A stretch of 64,000 bases of DNA from Tubiluchus corallicola (Eukaryota > Priapulida > Priapulimorpha > Priapulimorphida > Tubiluchidae), in NCBI GenBank assembly GCA_030141605.1, contig JAQGDQ010002369.1, positions 248,001 through 312,000 on the forward strand, read 5' to 3'. Positions 34,605 to 42,554 of this stretch are shown in pieces. Both the position numbers and the translations under genes were made by a program. The stretch's first letter is position 1; each line of letters begins with the position of its first letter. The notes below the pieces were generated by a model. That model was not told the origin of the DNA, searched no databases, and saw nothing but the letters and a program-made list of their open reading frames with translations.

Positions 34605-35900
34605 TTAAGGTCGCAAAACATGGACTTCATGCTGTTGGCGGCAATAGGTCTCACGGATGGCGAAAAGGGCAATAAAAAATGCAATGGCGAATAAGAAAGG
34701 CATGACAGAGAGGCCTCTTGTGAAACTCTCCAATGGATAGAGGCGAATATTCGAATGCTGAATATTTTTAGCGGATGACTGGATGATAGAACTTGCTAAA
34801 GGGGGGGGGGGGGCGACTGCAAAAAAAGTGATTGCAGTATTGTTCAGGCCAAGTGCAGCGCCATGAAGTTTGGTTGGAACATGTTCCGAAATCGTCGCAA
34901 AAGAAAGGCTTTGTCCAGCACTGGCAATTCCAAGAACGAGAAAAGTGATGCTGAGCCAAAGTTTTTCATGGACAGGCACATATAAAACAATCATCGATAT
35001 GCCAATTCCCAAAAGAGCGCAAAAGAAAAGAAGCGGTTTTCGTCTTTTCATTTTGTCAGAAATTTTTCCCCAAAGAGGACATCCAATAGCCATCCCTAAC
35101 CAGAGCATTGAAGTAACAAAAGCGGCCGAAGAGTGGTCAAGACCCCGTTTCATCAAGTAGGTCGTTCCCCAAACTGCGCCGAGCAGAGGTAGGGACGCGT
35201 ATATGCAAGCGGCGTAAAAAATGACCCACCAGGTCTGGGGAATTTTGAGAAGGAGGGCGATCCGTTTTTTTAGCGATTCATGAGGATTGAGAAAAATGAT
35301 CTGGTTTTCCTTTCCTTTGGATTTGTTACGGACGAAAAATCCGATCGAAAAAGAAAGAGCAATACCGAATATTCCCAACCATAAAAGGATCAACCGCCAA
35401 TTGTTATCCACTTTGCCTAATAGGTAAACAAGAGGAGCTCCAGCTAGTATAGGTCCGACTGCACCAAGGAATTGGGCAAGTCCGGCGAAAAGTCCAAATT
35501 GTCGTCTTGGAAACCAGTTTAACGCTAAAACAAGGAGCCCTACAAAAGCAAAAGAAGCTCCCAACCCCATCATCATACGGCTTAGGAAAGCAGAATAGAA
35601 GCTGTGGGCAAAAGAGATCCAAAATACCCCAAGGGCACAAAGAAAAGCAGCGATCGCGAGAAGTCGTCTTGCGCCATATCGATCGACTAGAACATCAACC
35701 GGGGTCTGCATTATAGAATAGGTTATATAATAGGCAGATCCGATCAAAGAAAACTCCTCTGCATTCAGATGTATGCTTTTCATAAAATCCTGTGCAATAG
35801 TCCCTAAAAATACACCGAGGAAGAATTCATAGAAGTAAAAGAGAATGGCTAAAGACCAGATAAAAAGAGCAAAGGGGATGACTTTTTTCTCTTTATTCAT
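34605..35900 (-). CDS. MFS transporter with a poly-C tract (phase-variable candidate)
   Basis: A 431-residue, 12-helix major facilitator: YYITYSIMQTPVDVLVDRYGARR contains the loop motif, and MMGLGASFAFVGLLVLALNWFPRRQFG resembles the organic-anion/ sugar-phosphate type. A run of 13 C lies in codons about 362-366 (VAPPPPLASS), near the end, in a predicted loop. With 13 the frame is open to the normal C-terminus (FLFAIAFFIALFAIRETYC); with 12 or 14 it would be cut. It begins 16 bases after the end of the deacylase gene and is probably co-transcribed with it. Confidence 0.8.
   Translation of the reverse strand: MNKEKKVIPFALFIWSLAILFYFYEFFLGVFLGTIAQDFMKSIHLNAEEFSLIGSAYYITYSIMQTPVDVLVDRYGARRLLAIAAFLCALGVFWISFAHSFYSAFLSRMMMGLGASFAFVGLLVLALNWFPRRQFGLFAGLAQFLGAVGPILAGAPLVYLLGKVDNNWRLILLWLGIFGIALSFSIGFFVRNKSKGKENQIIFLNPHESLKKRIALLLKIPQTWWVIFYAACIYASLPLLGAVWGTTYLMKRGLDHSSAAFVTSMLWLGMAIGCPLWGKISDKMKRRKPLLFFCALLGIGISMIVLYVPVHEKLWLSITFLVLGIASAGQSLSFATISEHVPTKLHGAALGLNNTAITFFAVAPPPPLASSIIQSSAKNIQHSNIRLYPLESFTRGLSVMPFLFAIAFFIALFAIRETYCRQQHEVHVLRP
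34801..34813 (-). repeat. 13-base poly-G (poly-C on the coding strand)
   Basis: A pure run of 13 G on the + strand inside the MFS gene. Poly-G/C runs of this length are unstable and in Chlamydia pneumoniae are linked with phase variation of pmp genes. Confidence 0.95.
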
Positions 35901-35915
35901 ACTTTGAGGATAGGT

Positions 35916-36932
35916 TTATTCAGGCTTGTTCGAAACTTCTGCATGCCACTCGTCAAGGGGAGCATTTTCTTCTTCTTTCGATTTTGCAATATGAAGAATC
36001 GGCTCTCCAGTGTTAATCAAAGGAAGACGGTTTTTGGAAATGATGACTCCTTCGACAGGGGAGATTACCTGATAGTTCTGACCTGTTCCGTAAGGATCTG
36101 TTATCTCTGCGATTAAGTCGCCCTTGGTTACATAGGCCCCTATTCTCTTGAAAATTTGGCAAAGGCCTGAACCTGGAGAACGGACCCAGTCAGTAGAACG
36201 TACGATCAAAGGTTCGATCAATTTTTTTTCCTGTTTTTGCATCGGGAGCATTCCTAAATCCCTCATTACTCGCAAAGTGCCTTTGACCCCAACTCGAATG
36301 GATAACTCATCGAGGCTCAAAGCTTCTCCCGCGTCGTAGATCAATGTGGGAATACCTTCTTCTTGATTCATTTGCCAAAGAAGGCCGCGTTTTGATTCTG
36401 TATGCAAGATGACAGGGGAACGGAACGATTGGGCCATTTTGAGTGTGTCTTCTCGGTCGATATTCGTATGGATTTGGGGAAATTTGTAGTTTCGGGGTTC
36501 TCCGGTGTGTATGTCGATGCAGTGGGTTGCCTTACTAAGAATTTCTTGAGAGAAAAGATGGGCAAGCCTTGAGGAAAAAGAGCCGGTTTTCGATCCTGGA
36601 AAACTTCCATCAAGGTCTCTACGGTCGGGGAGGTTGCGAGTTCCAGTGATCAATCCATAGATATTGATCGCAGGAACGGCAATTAAGGTGCCTCGCAAAG
36701 ATTTCAAAGGCCTGTAATTCAATAACTTGTGAATAATTACCACTCCATTCATCTCATCTCCGTGGATCGCGGCACAAAGCAGAAGACAAGGTCCCTGTTT
36801 TTTTCCATGAAACACATGGATGGGAATATGCATTGGGGCACAGGTATACAGTTCCGGAGTAGGAAGAGCTAGAGTCAGGCGCTCTCCAGGATGAATTTGA
36901 GTGTCACAAATTTGGAGAGGGGAGTTTTTCAT
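35916..36932 (-). CDS. succinylglutamate desuccinylase/aspartoacylase-type zinc hydrolase
   Basis: A 338-residue M14-like deacylase. Zinc ligands are in IHGDEMNG (His, Glu) and in DIHTGE; the DRRDLDGSFPG block is the family's substrate loop, and YDAGEAL matches the catalytic Glu region. The C-terminal ~100 residues form a beta-domain (RSPGSGLCQIFKRIGAYVTKGDLI) as in related proteins. It would release an acyl group from an amino acid. The MFS transporter follows at 16 bases and may move the substrate or product. Confidence 0.85.
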   Translation of the reverse strand: MKNSPLQICDTQIHPGERLTLALPTPELYTCAPMHIPIHVFHGKKQGPCLLLCAAIHGDEMNGVVIIHKLLNYRPLKSLRGTLIAVPAINIYGLITGTRNLPDRRDLDGSFPGSKTGSFSSRLAHLFSQEILSKATHCIDIHTGEPRNYKFPQIHTNIDREDTLKMAQSFRSPVILHTESKRGLLWQMNQEEGIPTLIYDAGEALSLDELSIRVGVKGTLRVMRDLGMLPMQKQEKKLIEPLIVRSTDWVRSPGSGLCQIFKRIGAYVTKGDLIAEITDPYGTGQNYQVISPVEGVIISKNRLPLINTGEPILHIAKSKEEENAPLDEWHAEVSNKPE

Positions 36933-37029
36933 TGATTGCCACTATACAGAATTCTGTCGAAAGATTCCACTATAAGAAAAAACGGCGAATCTATAGCCTT
37001 GGTACGCATTTTTTTAAAAGGAGAGTCCT

Positions 37030-37401
37030 ATGACTGCAAAAGGCATACGTCTTTCTTGGATTGTTGTTTCCGATTTGGAGAAAGCTATTCAGTTCTTTAC
37101 TGAGACTGTTGGGTTACAAGTAAGAGAAAAACATGATGAGTTCGGTTGGGCTGAGCTTATTGGATCCGATGGAGGTTCTGCATTGGGCATTGCTCAGACA
37201 AGCGAACAGGAGTTAATGAAGCCCGGGGAAAATGCCGTAGTGACAATCTCAGTCGAGAATATCGAAGAATCCTTCAAGAAAATGAAAGAGAAAGGGATGA
37301 AATTCATCGGGGACATTATTGAGATTCCGAACATGGTCAAAATGCAGCTTTTTGCTGATGACGATGATAACCGATTTCAATTGGTAGAAAGCCTTTCGTA
37401 G
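37030..37401 (+). CDS. glyoxalase/VOC-domain protein
   Basis: A 123-residue protein with the paired beta-alpha-beta-beta-beta motif: RLSWIVVSDLEKAIQFFTETVGL and VTISVENIEESFKKMKEKG, ending in LFADDDDNRFQLVE with the metal-binding Glu. Typical of small stand-alone VOC proteins. AAAGGAGAGTCC precedes the ATG. Two short genes follow in the same direction. Confidence 0.83.
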   Translation: MTAKGIRLSWIVVSDLEKAIQFFTETVGLQVREKHDEFGWAELIGSDGGSALGIAQTSEQELMKPGENAVVTISVENIEESFKKMKEKGMKFIGDIIEIPNMVKMQLFADDDDNRFQLVESLS

Positions 37402-37418
37402 TTTCTTTGGAGGTACAT

Positions 37419-37670
37419 ATGTCTGTAGATTTTGGAAAATCGATTTGTGTCGAGTGCCATGATGAACAGGAGCGTAACAAGGCAGTCAATCAATATCCTG
37501 CTAAAGGATACAAGTTAACGAATGAACAAGTGGCTATGGTGGCTACTGGTGATGAAATCAATAATGAATTGAGACCTTGGACTATATTGACTTTTACACT
37601 CCCCGGGCCTGAAGGCAAACTAGCCGGCAGAGTCTCAAGCTTTCCTCCAGATAGTAAAAGAGGAGAGTGA
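37419..37670 (+). CDS. hypothetical protein
   Basis: An 83-residue soluble protein starting at the ATG 37419 (GGAGG upstream). It contains FGKSICVECHDEQERNKA and a VATGDEINNELRPWTILTFTL segment. No family is recognised. It lies 18 bases after the VOC gene and is probably co-transcribed. Confidence 0.6.
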   Translation: MSVDFGKSICVECHDEQERNKAVNQYPAKGYKLTNEQVAMVATGDEINNELRPWTILTFTLPGPEGKLAGRVSSFPPDSKRGE

Positions 37671-37708
37671 AAACTTTTCTTTTATACTTATTAATATTAG
37701 GGGAGAAA

Positions 37709-37945
37709 ATGACAACAAGCTGGGGAATACTATTTTTGCAATTCGGTGCAACGATTACAGAACGCGAGAAGAACTAATTTAGACCTTATGGAATCGTAGG
37801 AATGTGTCTTTTCGGGATAGGGATGCTCTTCAGAGCAGGAATGAATGATACTTCTAATCACCTGAAGAGAGAAGCGCAGGACATCGAAGCAATTGCCAGA
37901 ACCATTCGATTTGAGACGAGAAAGGATACAGCCTCAGCTGCCTAG
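37709..37945 (+). pseudogene. small membrane protein with in-frame TAA
   Basis: ATG 37709 follows an excellent Shine-Dalgarno (GGGGAGA). After 22 codons a TAA (37775-37777) interrupts a frame that then continues for 55 codons to TAG at 37943: a hydrophobic segment (FRPYGIVGMCLFGIGMLFR) and a charged helix (SNHLKREAQDIEAIARTIRF). The continuous coding look on both sides suggests a nonsense mutation. The second part could be made from ATG 37802. Confidence 0.5.
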
Positions 37946-37958
37946 TTTTCTGAGTTTG

Positions 37959-37975
37959 GGCTGCGGATTGCAGCC
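37959..37975. terminator. small hairpin between convergent genes
   Basis: GGCTGC-GGATT-GCAGCC lies directly at the end of the Ku gene and 14 bases after the small relic. T-runs follow on the + strand only after seven bases, so efficiency is doubtful. Confidence 0.5.
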
Positions 37976-38754
37976 TAAGCCGTTTTTCTTCTTTTCTTTT
38001 TTTGCTTGAGGCTTGCTTTGAGAGCGGCTTCCAGATCGTGGACTTTGGTCTTTTTCGGCTCTTTTCCTTTCACTTTGATTTTGTTGCCCGCTGCTTTTTG
38101 TTTGATGATCCTTTTAAGATCTTCTTCGTAGGTATCTTTGTGTTCTTCAGGATGAAACTCTTCTGTGAGCTGATCGATCAACTTAACGGCCATATCGATT
38201 TCTTTTGCAGATACTTTGACATCTTTAAATTCTGTATGGACAGGGCGGATTTCATCGACATACCGTAATTGATTGAGGATGATGACCTTTTTATACGCTT
38301 TGATCACAGCGAGATGCTCCCGGTTGCGTAGGACAAATCGGGCAATCCCGATTTTACCGGATTTTCGGAGAGCTTCTCTCAAAAGGACATAGGGTTTGAC
38401 GGTATCTTTGTCGGGCATGAGAAAGTAGGGCTTTTCAAAGAGAACGGAATCGACTTCCGCTTCATCTGCAAATCCCATCACATCGATTGTATGCGTTTTT
38501 TCAGCATTTGCTTTTTCGAAATCTTCATCGGTAAGGATCACGATCTTGTTCTTGGAGACTTCGAACCCTTTAACGATCTCCTTCCACGGAATTTCCTTTC
38601 CTTCTTTCACACAGATCCGGGCATAGCGGATCGCTCCCTTGTCTTTTTCATGGTAAAGATGGAAGTTGAACTGGTGTTCCCTGGTTCCGCTATGAAGGCG
38701 GACGGGCACATTGATCAGCCCAAAACTGAGGGTTCCTCTCCATAATGTCTGCAT
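37975..38754 (-). CDS. ku: Ku-domain protein, non-homologous end joining
   Basis: A 259-residue bacterial Ku homologue that binds DNA ends. It starts with the typical LWRGTLSFGLINVPVRLHSG, contains KGYE-like KGFEVSKNKIVILTDEDF and PYFLMPDKDTVKPYVLL, and ends in a basic Lys-rich tail (LKQKKKRRKTA). I start at 38754, where similarity begins, instead of 38790. Ku usually works with the ligase LigD, not found in this window. The gene lies 45 bases after the MBL gene, probably in one operon. Confidence 0.9.
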   Translation of the reverse strand: MQTLWRGTLSFGLINVPVRLHSGTREHQFNFHLYHEKDKGAIRYARICVKEGKEIPWKEIVKGFEVSKNKIVILTDEDFEKANAEKTHTIDVMGFADEAEVDSVLFEKPYFLMPDKDTVKPYVLLREALRKSGKIGIARFVLRNREHLAVIKAYKKVIILNQLRYVDEIRPVHTEFKDVKVSAKEIDMAVKLIDQLTEEFHPEEHKDTYEEDLKRIIKQKAAGNKIKVKGKEPKKTKVHDLEAALKASLKQKKKRRKTA

Positions 38755-38798
38755 ATTTTCTCTATAAACAGAACGGAGGGTTGGATTCAAGAAGGGTT

Positions 38799-39530
38799 TT
38801 ATCTCAGATTGAGTTTCATTCCATCGTAGGCGATTACAACATCAACGTCTCTTTTTTCTGCAAATCCCTGAATGATCCTGAGAGATGTTTTTTCTCTTTT
38901 GACGATGTCTGATCCGCAATGGGTCACGATCATTTTCGGAACGCTTTCTTTTTTGCACCAGTAGAGTTGCTGACGCACATTGGTATGGCCGAAAATCTTT
39001 CCGGTTTCTTTGTCTTTGCGGACCATATTCCCCTGGACGGTCGCTCCATCGCCTATGTAGAGACGTACTCCTTTAAGTGCCTTTGCCTGTCTATGGATCC
39101 AGATGACATCGGGAACATAGAAGACAGATACTTTGCTTGCTGTAATTCGATATCCTACGGCTGGGCATTTGAGTGAATGAATCACATCGAACGCTTCAAA
39201 AGTGATCCCAGCGATTTTGATGGGTTTTCTTAGGGGTATGGTTTTTCTTTGCCGTTTTTCGATAGGGAAGTCATTGATCAGTTTCCACGTCTGTTTGGGA
39301 GCCCAGACCGTACATGGCGCTCCTTCATCCAGCCCATAGGCATGATCGGGATGAGCATGAGTGAGTACGATCTGATGGGGACGGAGTTTGAAGATCTTCT
39401 TTCTCCAGCTTTCCCCACAATCGATGAGGACTCTTTTGCCTCCGTGAGATACCATCATGCAGGTATGCATCTCATGTCGTTTGCTTCTTGGTTTGATATA
39501 GCCTTTGGTTCCGAGAAAAGTAAGTCTCAT
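38799..39530 (-). CDS. metallo-beta-lactamase-fold hydrolase
   Basis: A 243-residue MBL-fold protein with the metal motif THAHPDHAYG and a further His and Asp (DVIHSLKCPAVGYRI, VTHCGSD). The family includes nucleases and hydrolases. Its neighbour Ku suggests a role in DNA-end processing, but this is inference. The ATG overlaps the stop of the EamA gene (ATGA). Confidence 0.82.
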   Translation of the reverse strand: MRLTFLGTKGYIKPRSKRHEMHTCMMVSHGGKRVLIDCGESWRKKIFKLRPHQIVLTHAHPDHAYGLDEGAPCTVWAPKQTWKLINDFPIEKRQRKTIPLRKPIKIAGITFEAFDVIHSLKCPAVGYRITASKVSVFYVPDVIWIHRQAKALKGVRLYIGDGATVQGNMVRKDKETGKIFGHTNVRQQLYWCKKESVPKMIVTHCGSDIVKREKTSLRIIQGFAEKRDVDVVIAYDGMKLNLR

Positions 39531-40408
39531 TCTTTTGCTATTTTCTTTGCGTTTTTCTTTTCAAAATAGATCGAGAGAACCCCTCCGCAGATCACCAGGG
39601 CCATTCCGATGAAAGAGAACAGGCCAGGGATATGATCCCAAATCAGCCATCCTATGATTCCTGAAAAGAGAACAGTCGTATAGGCGAGGGGAGCAAAAGT
39701 AGAAGCGTCGCCATGCTTGAAAGAGTATGTGATTAGCATTTGAGCCAGATACATGAAAATACCGACTCCAAGAATCAGCATCCAGTCTCGAAAAGAAGGA
39801 GTACTCCAGTCGAAAAAGGCAAAGGGAGCAGTAACGATGATGCCGAAGAGGAAATATATGAAAAGAATCCGGTTCGTCGGTTCGGTTGTAGCAAGCCTTC
39901 GGATCGAAACTAGAGATATTCCCAAGAGCATTCCGGAAACAAGTCCCCATATTAACCCGAGATGAAGCGCATTTTCTCCAGGTTTGAGAATAAAAATAAT
40001 ACCGATGAACCCAAGCTCCATACCCCACCAGAGTTTGGGATTGATCCGGATCCGAAGCCAGATGAGAATGACCAGAGGAATCCATAAGGGAGCGGTATTT
40101 TGCAGGAGCATTGCATCGACGAGAGCAATGCTCTTAAGAGAAATGAAGAGAGTGAAAAAGCTCGCAATGCCTGTGAAGTCCCGAATAAGATGGAGTCCGA
40201 TTCGTTTGGTCTTGAGGTGGGAAAAACCTTCTTTGGCAACTCTTGGAACAGTAAAAACAAAGCAGATGACATTCTGAAAGAAAAGAACGGTTGCGACGTG
40301 AATATGATTTGTGACGAGTTTGGAGCATGCACCCATCGCAGCAATAAAAAAATAGCCGATGGTACAGATAACAGCGCCAAAAATCAGGTTCTGTTTCTTG
40401 GGTAGCAT
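39527..40408 (-). CDS. EamA/DMT-family transporter
   Basis: A 293-residue, ten-helix transporter of the drug/metabolite superfamily, with two EamA repeats (residues ~10-140 and ~155-285). Marker segments are ALVDAMLLQNTAPLWIPLV and IGIIFILKPG. It is a paralogue of the CTTT-interrupted gene at 21768-22666, with which it shares ...NTAPL.IPLV and FILKPG. It sits in a minus-strand string CPXCG-yjbQ-EamA-MBL-Ku. Confidence 0.83.
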   Translation of the reverse strand: MLPKKQNLIFGAVICTIGYFFIAAMGACSKLVTNHIHVATVLFFQNVICFVFTVPRVAKEGFSHLKTKRIGLHLIRDFTGIASFFTLFISLKSIALVDAMLLQNTAPLWIPLVILIWLRIRINPKLWWGMELGFIGIIFILKPGENALHLGLIWGLVSGMLLGISLVSIRRLATTEPTNRILFIYFLFGIIVTAPFAFFDWSTPSFRDWMLILGVGIFMYLAQMLITYSFKHGDASTFAPLAYTTVLFSGIIGWLIWDHIPGLFSFIGMALVICGGVLSIYFEKKNAKKIAKE

Positions 40409-40449
40409 GAAATACTCTTTTCTTTATCCCATGCCATGATTTCTTATTA

Positions 40450-40879
40450 TTATCTAGTGTCGCTTCCGAGGAATTGCAGGATAATCTGACGGTCCCTTCC
40501 CTGAGTGTCCAGCTCAAGGAAGATGACTTGCTGCCAAGTTCCCAAAGTGAGCTTGCCCTGGATGAAGGGAATTGTGAGTGAGGGACCCAGAAGAGTTGCT
40601 TTCACATGGGAGCGCCCATTGTCATCATGCCAAGTCTGGTGATGAGCCATAATCGATGCTTTTGGGAGCAATACGCTCAAGAGCCTCAGGAACGTCTTTG
40701 AGAAGTCCTGGTTCATATTCTATCGTTGAGATTGCACCTGTACTATGAGTGCAAAACACTGTAACGATGCCATCTTGTAATTTTATGGAGGAGAGAATCT
40801 CTTCAATAGAAGAAGTGAGGTCGATGATATCTCCTTCTTTTTTTGTCTTTACTGTGATCTTCTCTGAAACGATATTCAT
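40450..40879 (-). pseudogene. YjbQ/UPF0047 family protein, frameshifted
   Basis: The N-terminal part (TVFCTHSTGAISTIEYEPGLL) and the C-terminal part (AHHQTWHDDNGRSHVKATLLG, PFIQGKLTLGTWQQ) are in different frames. They meet at the CC at 40647-40648: one base fewer would give DYAHHQTW, as in the family. The conserved His and Asp residues are intact. The family shows a weak thiamine-phosphate synthase activity. The ATG overlaps the CPXCG stop. It is a pseudogene or a one-base sequence error. Confidence 0.78.
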
Positions 40880-41071
40880 ACTTCATCCTTTTCCGATTCA
40901 AAAGAGATGATTTCTTTTCCATTCGAATGGTAACGGATCTTAATGGGCCGGGAACAAAACTCGCAATCCTGAATGATCTCTCTTTCCGAATGAGTCAGAT
41001 CAGTGGTGATGGATATCTCTTCATTACAAAAAGGACAGAAAAAAAAAGAATTCTTCTTGATGAGCCGCCAT
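40876..41071 (-). pseudogene. CPXCG-motif cysteine-rich protein, frameshifted
   Basis: A short protein of the CPXCG family: CPFCNEEISI and DCEFCSRPIKI supply two CxxC pairs for zinc, and a beta-hairpin end follows. The ATG at 41071 (MAAHQEE) and the main body are separated by a shift at a run of nine A (41039-41047; T9 on the coding strand). Eight would be in frame. The gene is not listed among standard long open frames because of the shift. Its stop overlaps the yjbQ start as ATGA. Confidence 0.7.
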
Positions 41072-41118
41072 AATTACATTAAATAGAAAAATAGGAGTTT
41101 TCGTCGAGGAGGGTTTGC

Positions 41119-41829
41119 TTGGACGAGAGAGAAAAGATCACGATGGTCTGGGTCACGATATTGATCATACTGGTCACATATCATTTGATGGTCTTTCTTC
41201 ACATAGGGTCTCACTCTATCATCGCCCAGTTTTTTGGAGTGGGAGATATCTTTTCTCATAAATGGTCTTTGACCAACCTTGGGGAGCATGTTGATTATTC
41301 AAAATTGATCCATGAGCTTCCTAAAGGGAAACTTGCTGTTATTGCGATCAGCGGCCTCGTTACAAACCTGATCCTGTTTTGTATTTCATGGTTCATCATC
41401 AGTTGTTCGTTCCGAAATAAATGGATTTACAACTTTTTCTTCTGGTTTGCTGTGATGAATCTAGGAGAAATCTTTAGTTATGTGCCCATCCGCAGTTTTT
41501 TGCATGAGGATGATTTGGGAAGATTCTTGAATCTATTTCATGTAGATCGATGGATCTTTTTTATTCCAGCACTGATCATCATCGCTGTGTTGATCACGGC
41601 CTTTTTGAAATATGAGTTAAAAAGGGCTTATTTCCATTTGCATTTGACGACTGTGGTAGCTCAAAGAAACTTTCTTTTTGCTGCTCTCTTTGTTCTCTTT
41701 ATCTGGTTTGGTGCTGTTGGTTTCTTTACACAGCAATTACCCAGCCGGATCTTAAGCGGGCTTTCTGTTGTCACCTTCTTTGTCCTATTTTTGGCCCTTA
41801 AGCCCCCGGCATTGAAGAAAAAAACGTAG
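41119..41829 (+). CDS. hypothetical multi-pass membrane protein
   Basis: A 236-residue protein with about six hydrophobic helices. The first region contains HLMVFLHIGSHSIIAQFFG, and a later helix has MNLGEIFSYVPIR. The spaced His and the later NLGE could be compared with site-2-type proteases, but the HExxH motif is absent, so I do not assign this. I start at TTG 41119, where GGAGGG lies six bases upstream; ATG 41143 lacks a Shine-Dalgarno. Confidence 0.55.
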   Translation: MDEREKITMVWVTILIILVTYHLMVFLHIGSHSIIAQFFGVGDIFSHKWSLTNLGEHVDYSKLIHELPKGKLAVIAISGLVTNLILFCISWFIISCSFRNKWIYNFFFWFAVMNLGEIFSYVPIRSFLHEDDLGRFLNLFHVDRWIFFIPALIIIAVLITAFLKYELKRAYFHLHLTTVVAQRNFLFAALFVLFIWFGAVGFFTQQLPSRILSGLSVVTFFVLFLALKPPALKKKT

Positions 41830-41830
41830 T

Positions 41831-42493
41831 CTACCAAAGAACGGTTTCACCTTTATAGTTCCAGAAGGATCCAGAATTTTTCATGCTCAGCTCTTTTATT
41901 TGCCTCAACAGATTTTCTACAGATTCTTTTGTAGGCATTCCTCTATTGAAATCAGTCATGGCTGTGCGTACACGCCCTGGATGATAGATACCGACTGCTA
42001 TTTTCTTCTCTTTCAGATCAGCGGCCAAAGTACGGCCCAGTATGTTCACTGCAGCCTTGGACATCCGGTAACCATATCTTCCCCCTGAATTTTCCTCGCC
42101 AATAGAACCTAGTTGCGAAGTAAGGATGATGATTTTAGAGCCCTTCTTAAGAAGAGGAAGAAAAGTGTAGGTAGCCTTTAGAGTTCCAAGTGCATTGACT
42201 TCCAGTTGCTCTGCTACTTGGTCAAAGTTCATCTCTTCCAGAGAGTCCCGGTAGAGAACTCCTGCATTATTGATGAGGAGGTCAATCGTTTTTTCTTTGA
42301 GCTTTTCCTGGATGCGTATCAGCGAACGGAGATCTCGGATATCGACCTTATTCTCTATATGGACATTGAGTTGTTGAAGCTCGCTGCTTGACTTTCTGCA
42401 AAGAGCAAAGACCTCATAGCCTTTTTCTTTGAGCTGTTTGGTAAATTCGAGGCCAATGCCCCGGTTGGAACCTGTGATCAGTGCAGATGGCAT
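41831..42493 (-). CDS. short-chain dehydrogenase/reductase
   Basis: A 220-residue SDR. From ATG 42493 it begins MPSALITGSNRGIGLEF with the TGxxxGIG dinucleotide motif; NNAG and the catalytic YGYRMSK (Tyr and Lys of YxxxK), preceded by the serine block ILTSQLGS, are present. It resembles C-factor/carbonyl reductase-type short SDRs. The substrate is unknown. The longer frame to 42643 runs into the terminator of the next gene and is not used. Confidence 0.85.
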   Translation of the reverse strand: MPSALITGSNRGIGLEFTKQLKEKGYEVFALCRKSSSELQQLNVHIENKVDIRDLRSLIRIQEKLKEKTIDLLINNAGVLYRDSLEEMNFDQVAEQLEVNALGTLKATYTFLPLLKKGSKIIILTSQLGSIGEENSGGRYGYRMSKAAVNILGRTLAADLKEKKIAVGIYHPGRVRTAMTDFNRGMPTKESVENLLRQIKELSMKNSGSFWNYKGETVLW

Positions 42494-42527
42494 AATTGGG
42501 AGAATAAAATGTAGAAGAGAAAAAGAA

Positions 42528-42549
42528 AAGGGCCCTGAATCGGGCCTTA
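42528..42549 (-). terminator. intrinsic terminator after the 42555-43610 gene
   Basis: On the minus strand a GGCCC/GGGCC stem with an outer A/T extension and loop ATTCA is followed by TTTTCTTTTT. It ends just after the hypothetical gene. Confidence 0.8.
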
Positions 42550-42554
42550 TTGAA

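Noticed and set aside
40134-40517. 127-codon minus-strand frame over the EamA start
   Set aside because: It is a shifted frame of the EamA transporter gene and its leader; the transporter frame is the coding one.
41119-41829. Site-2 protease assignment for the membrane protein
   Set aside because: The HExxH motif is absent; only scattered His and an NLGE segment are seen.
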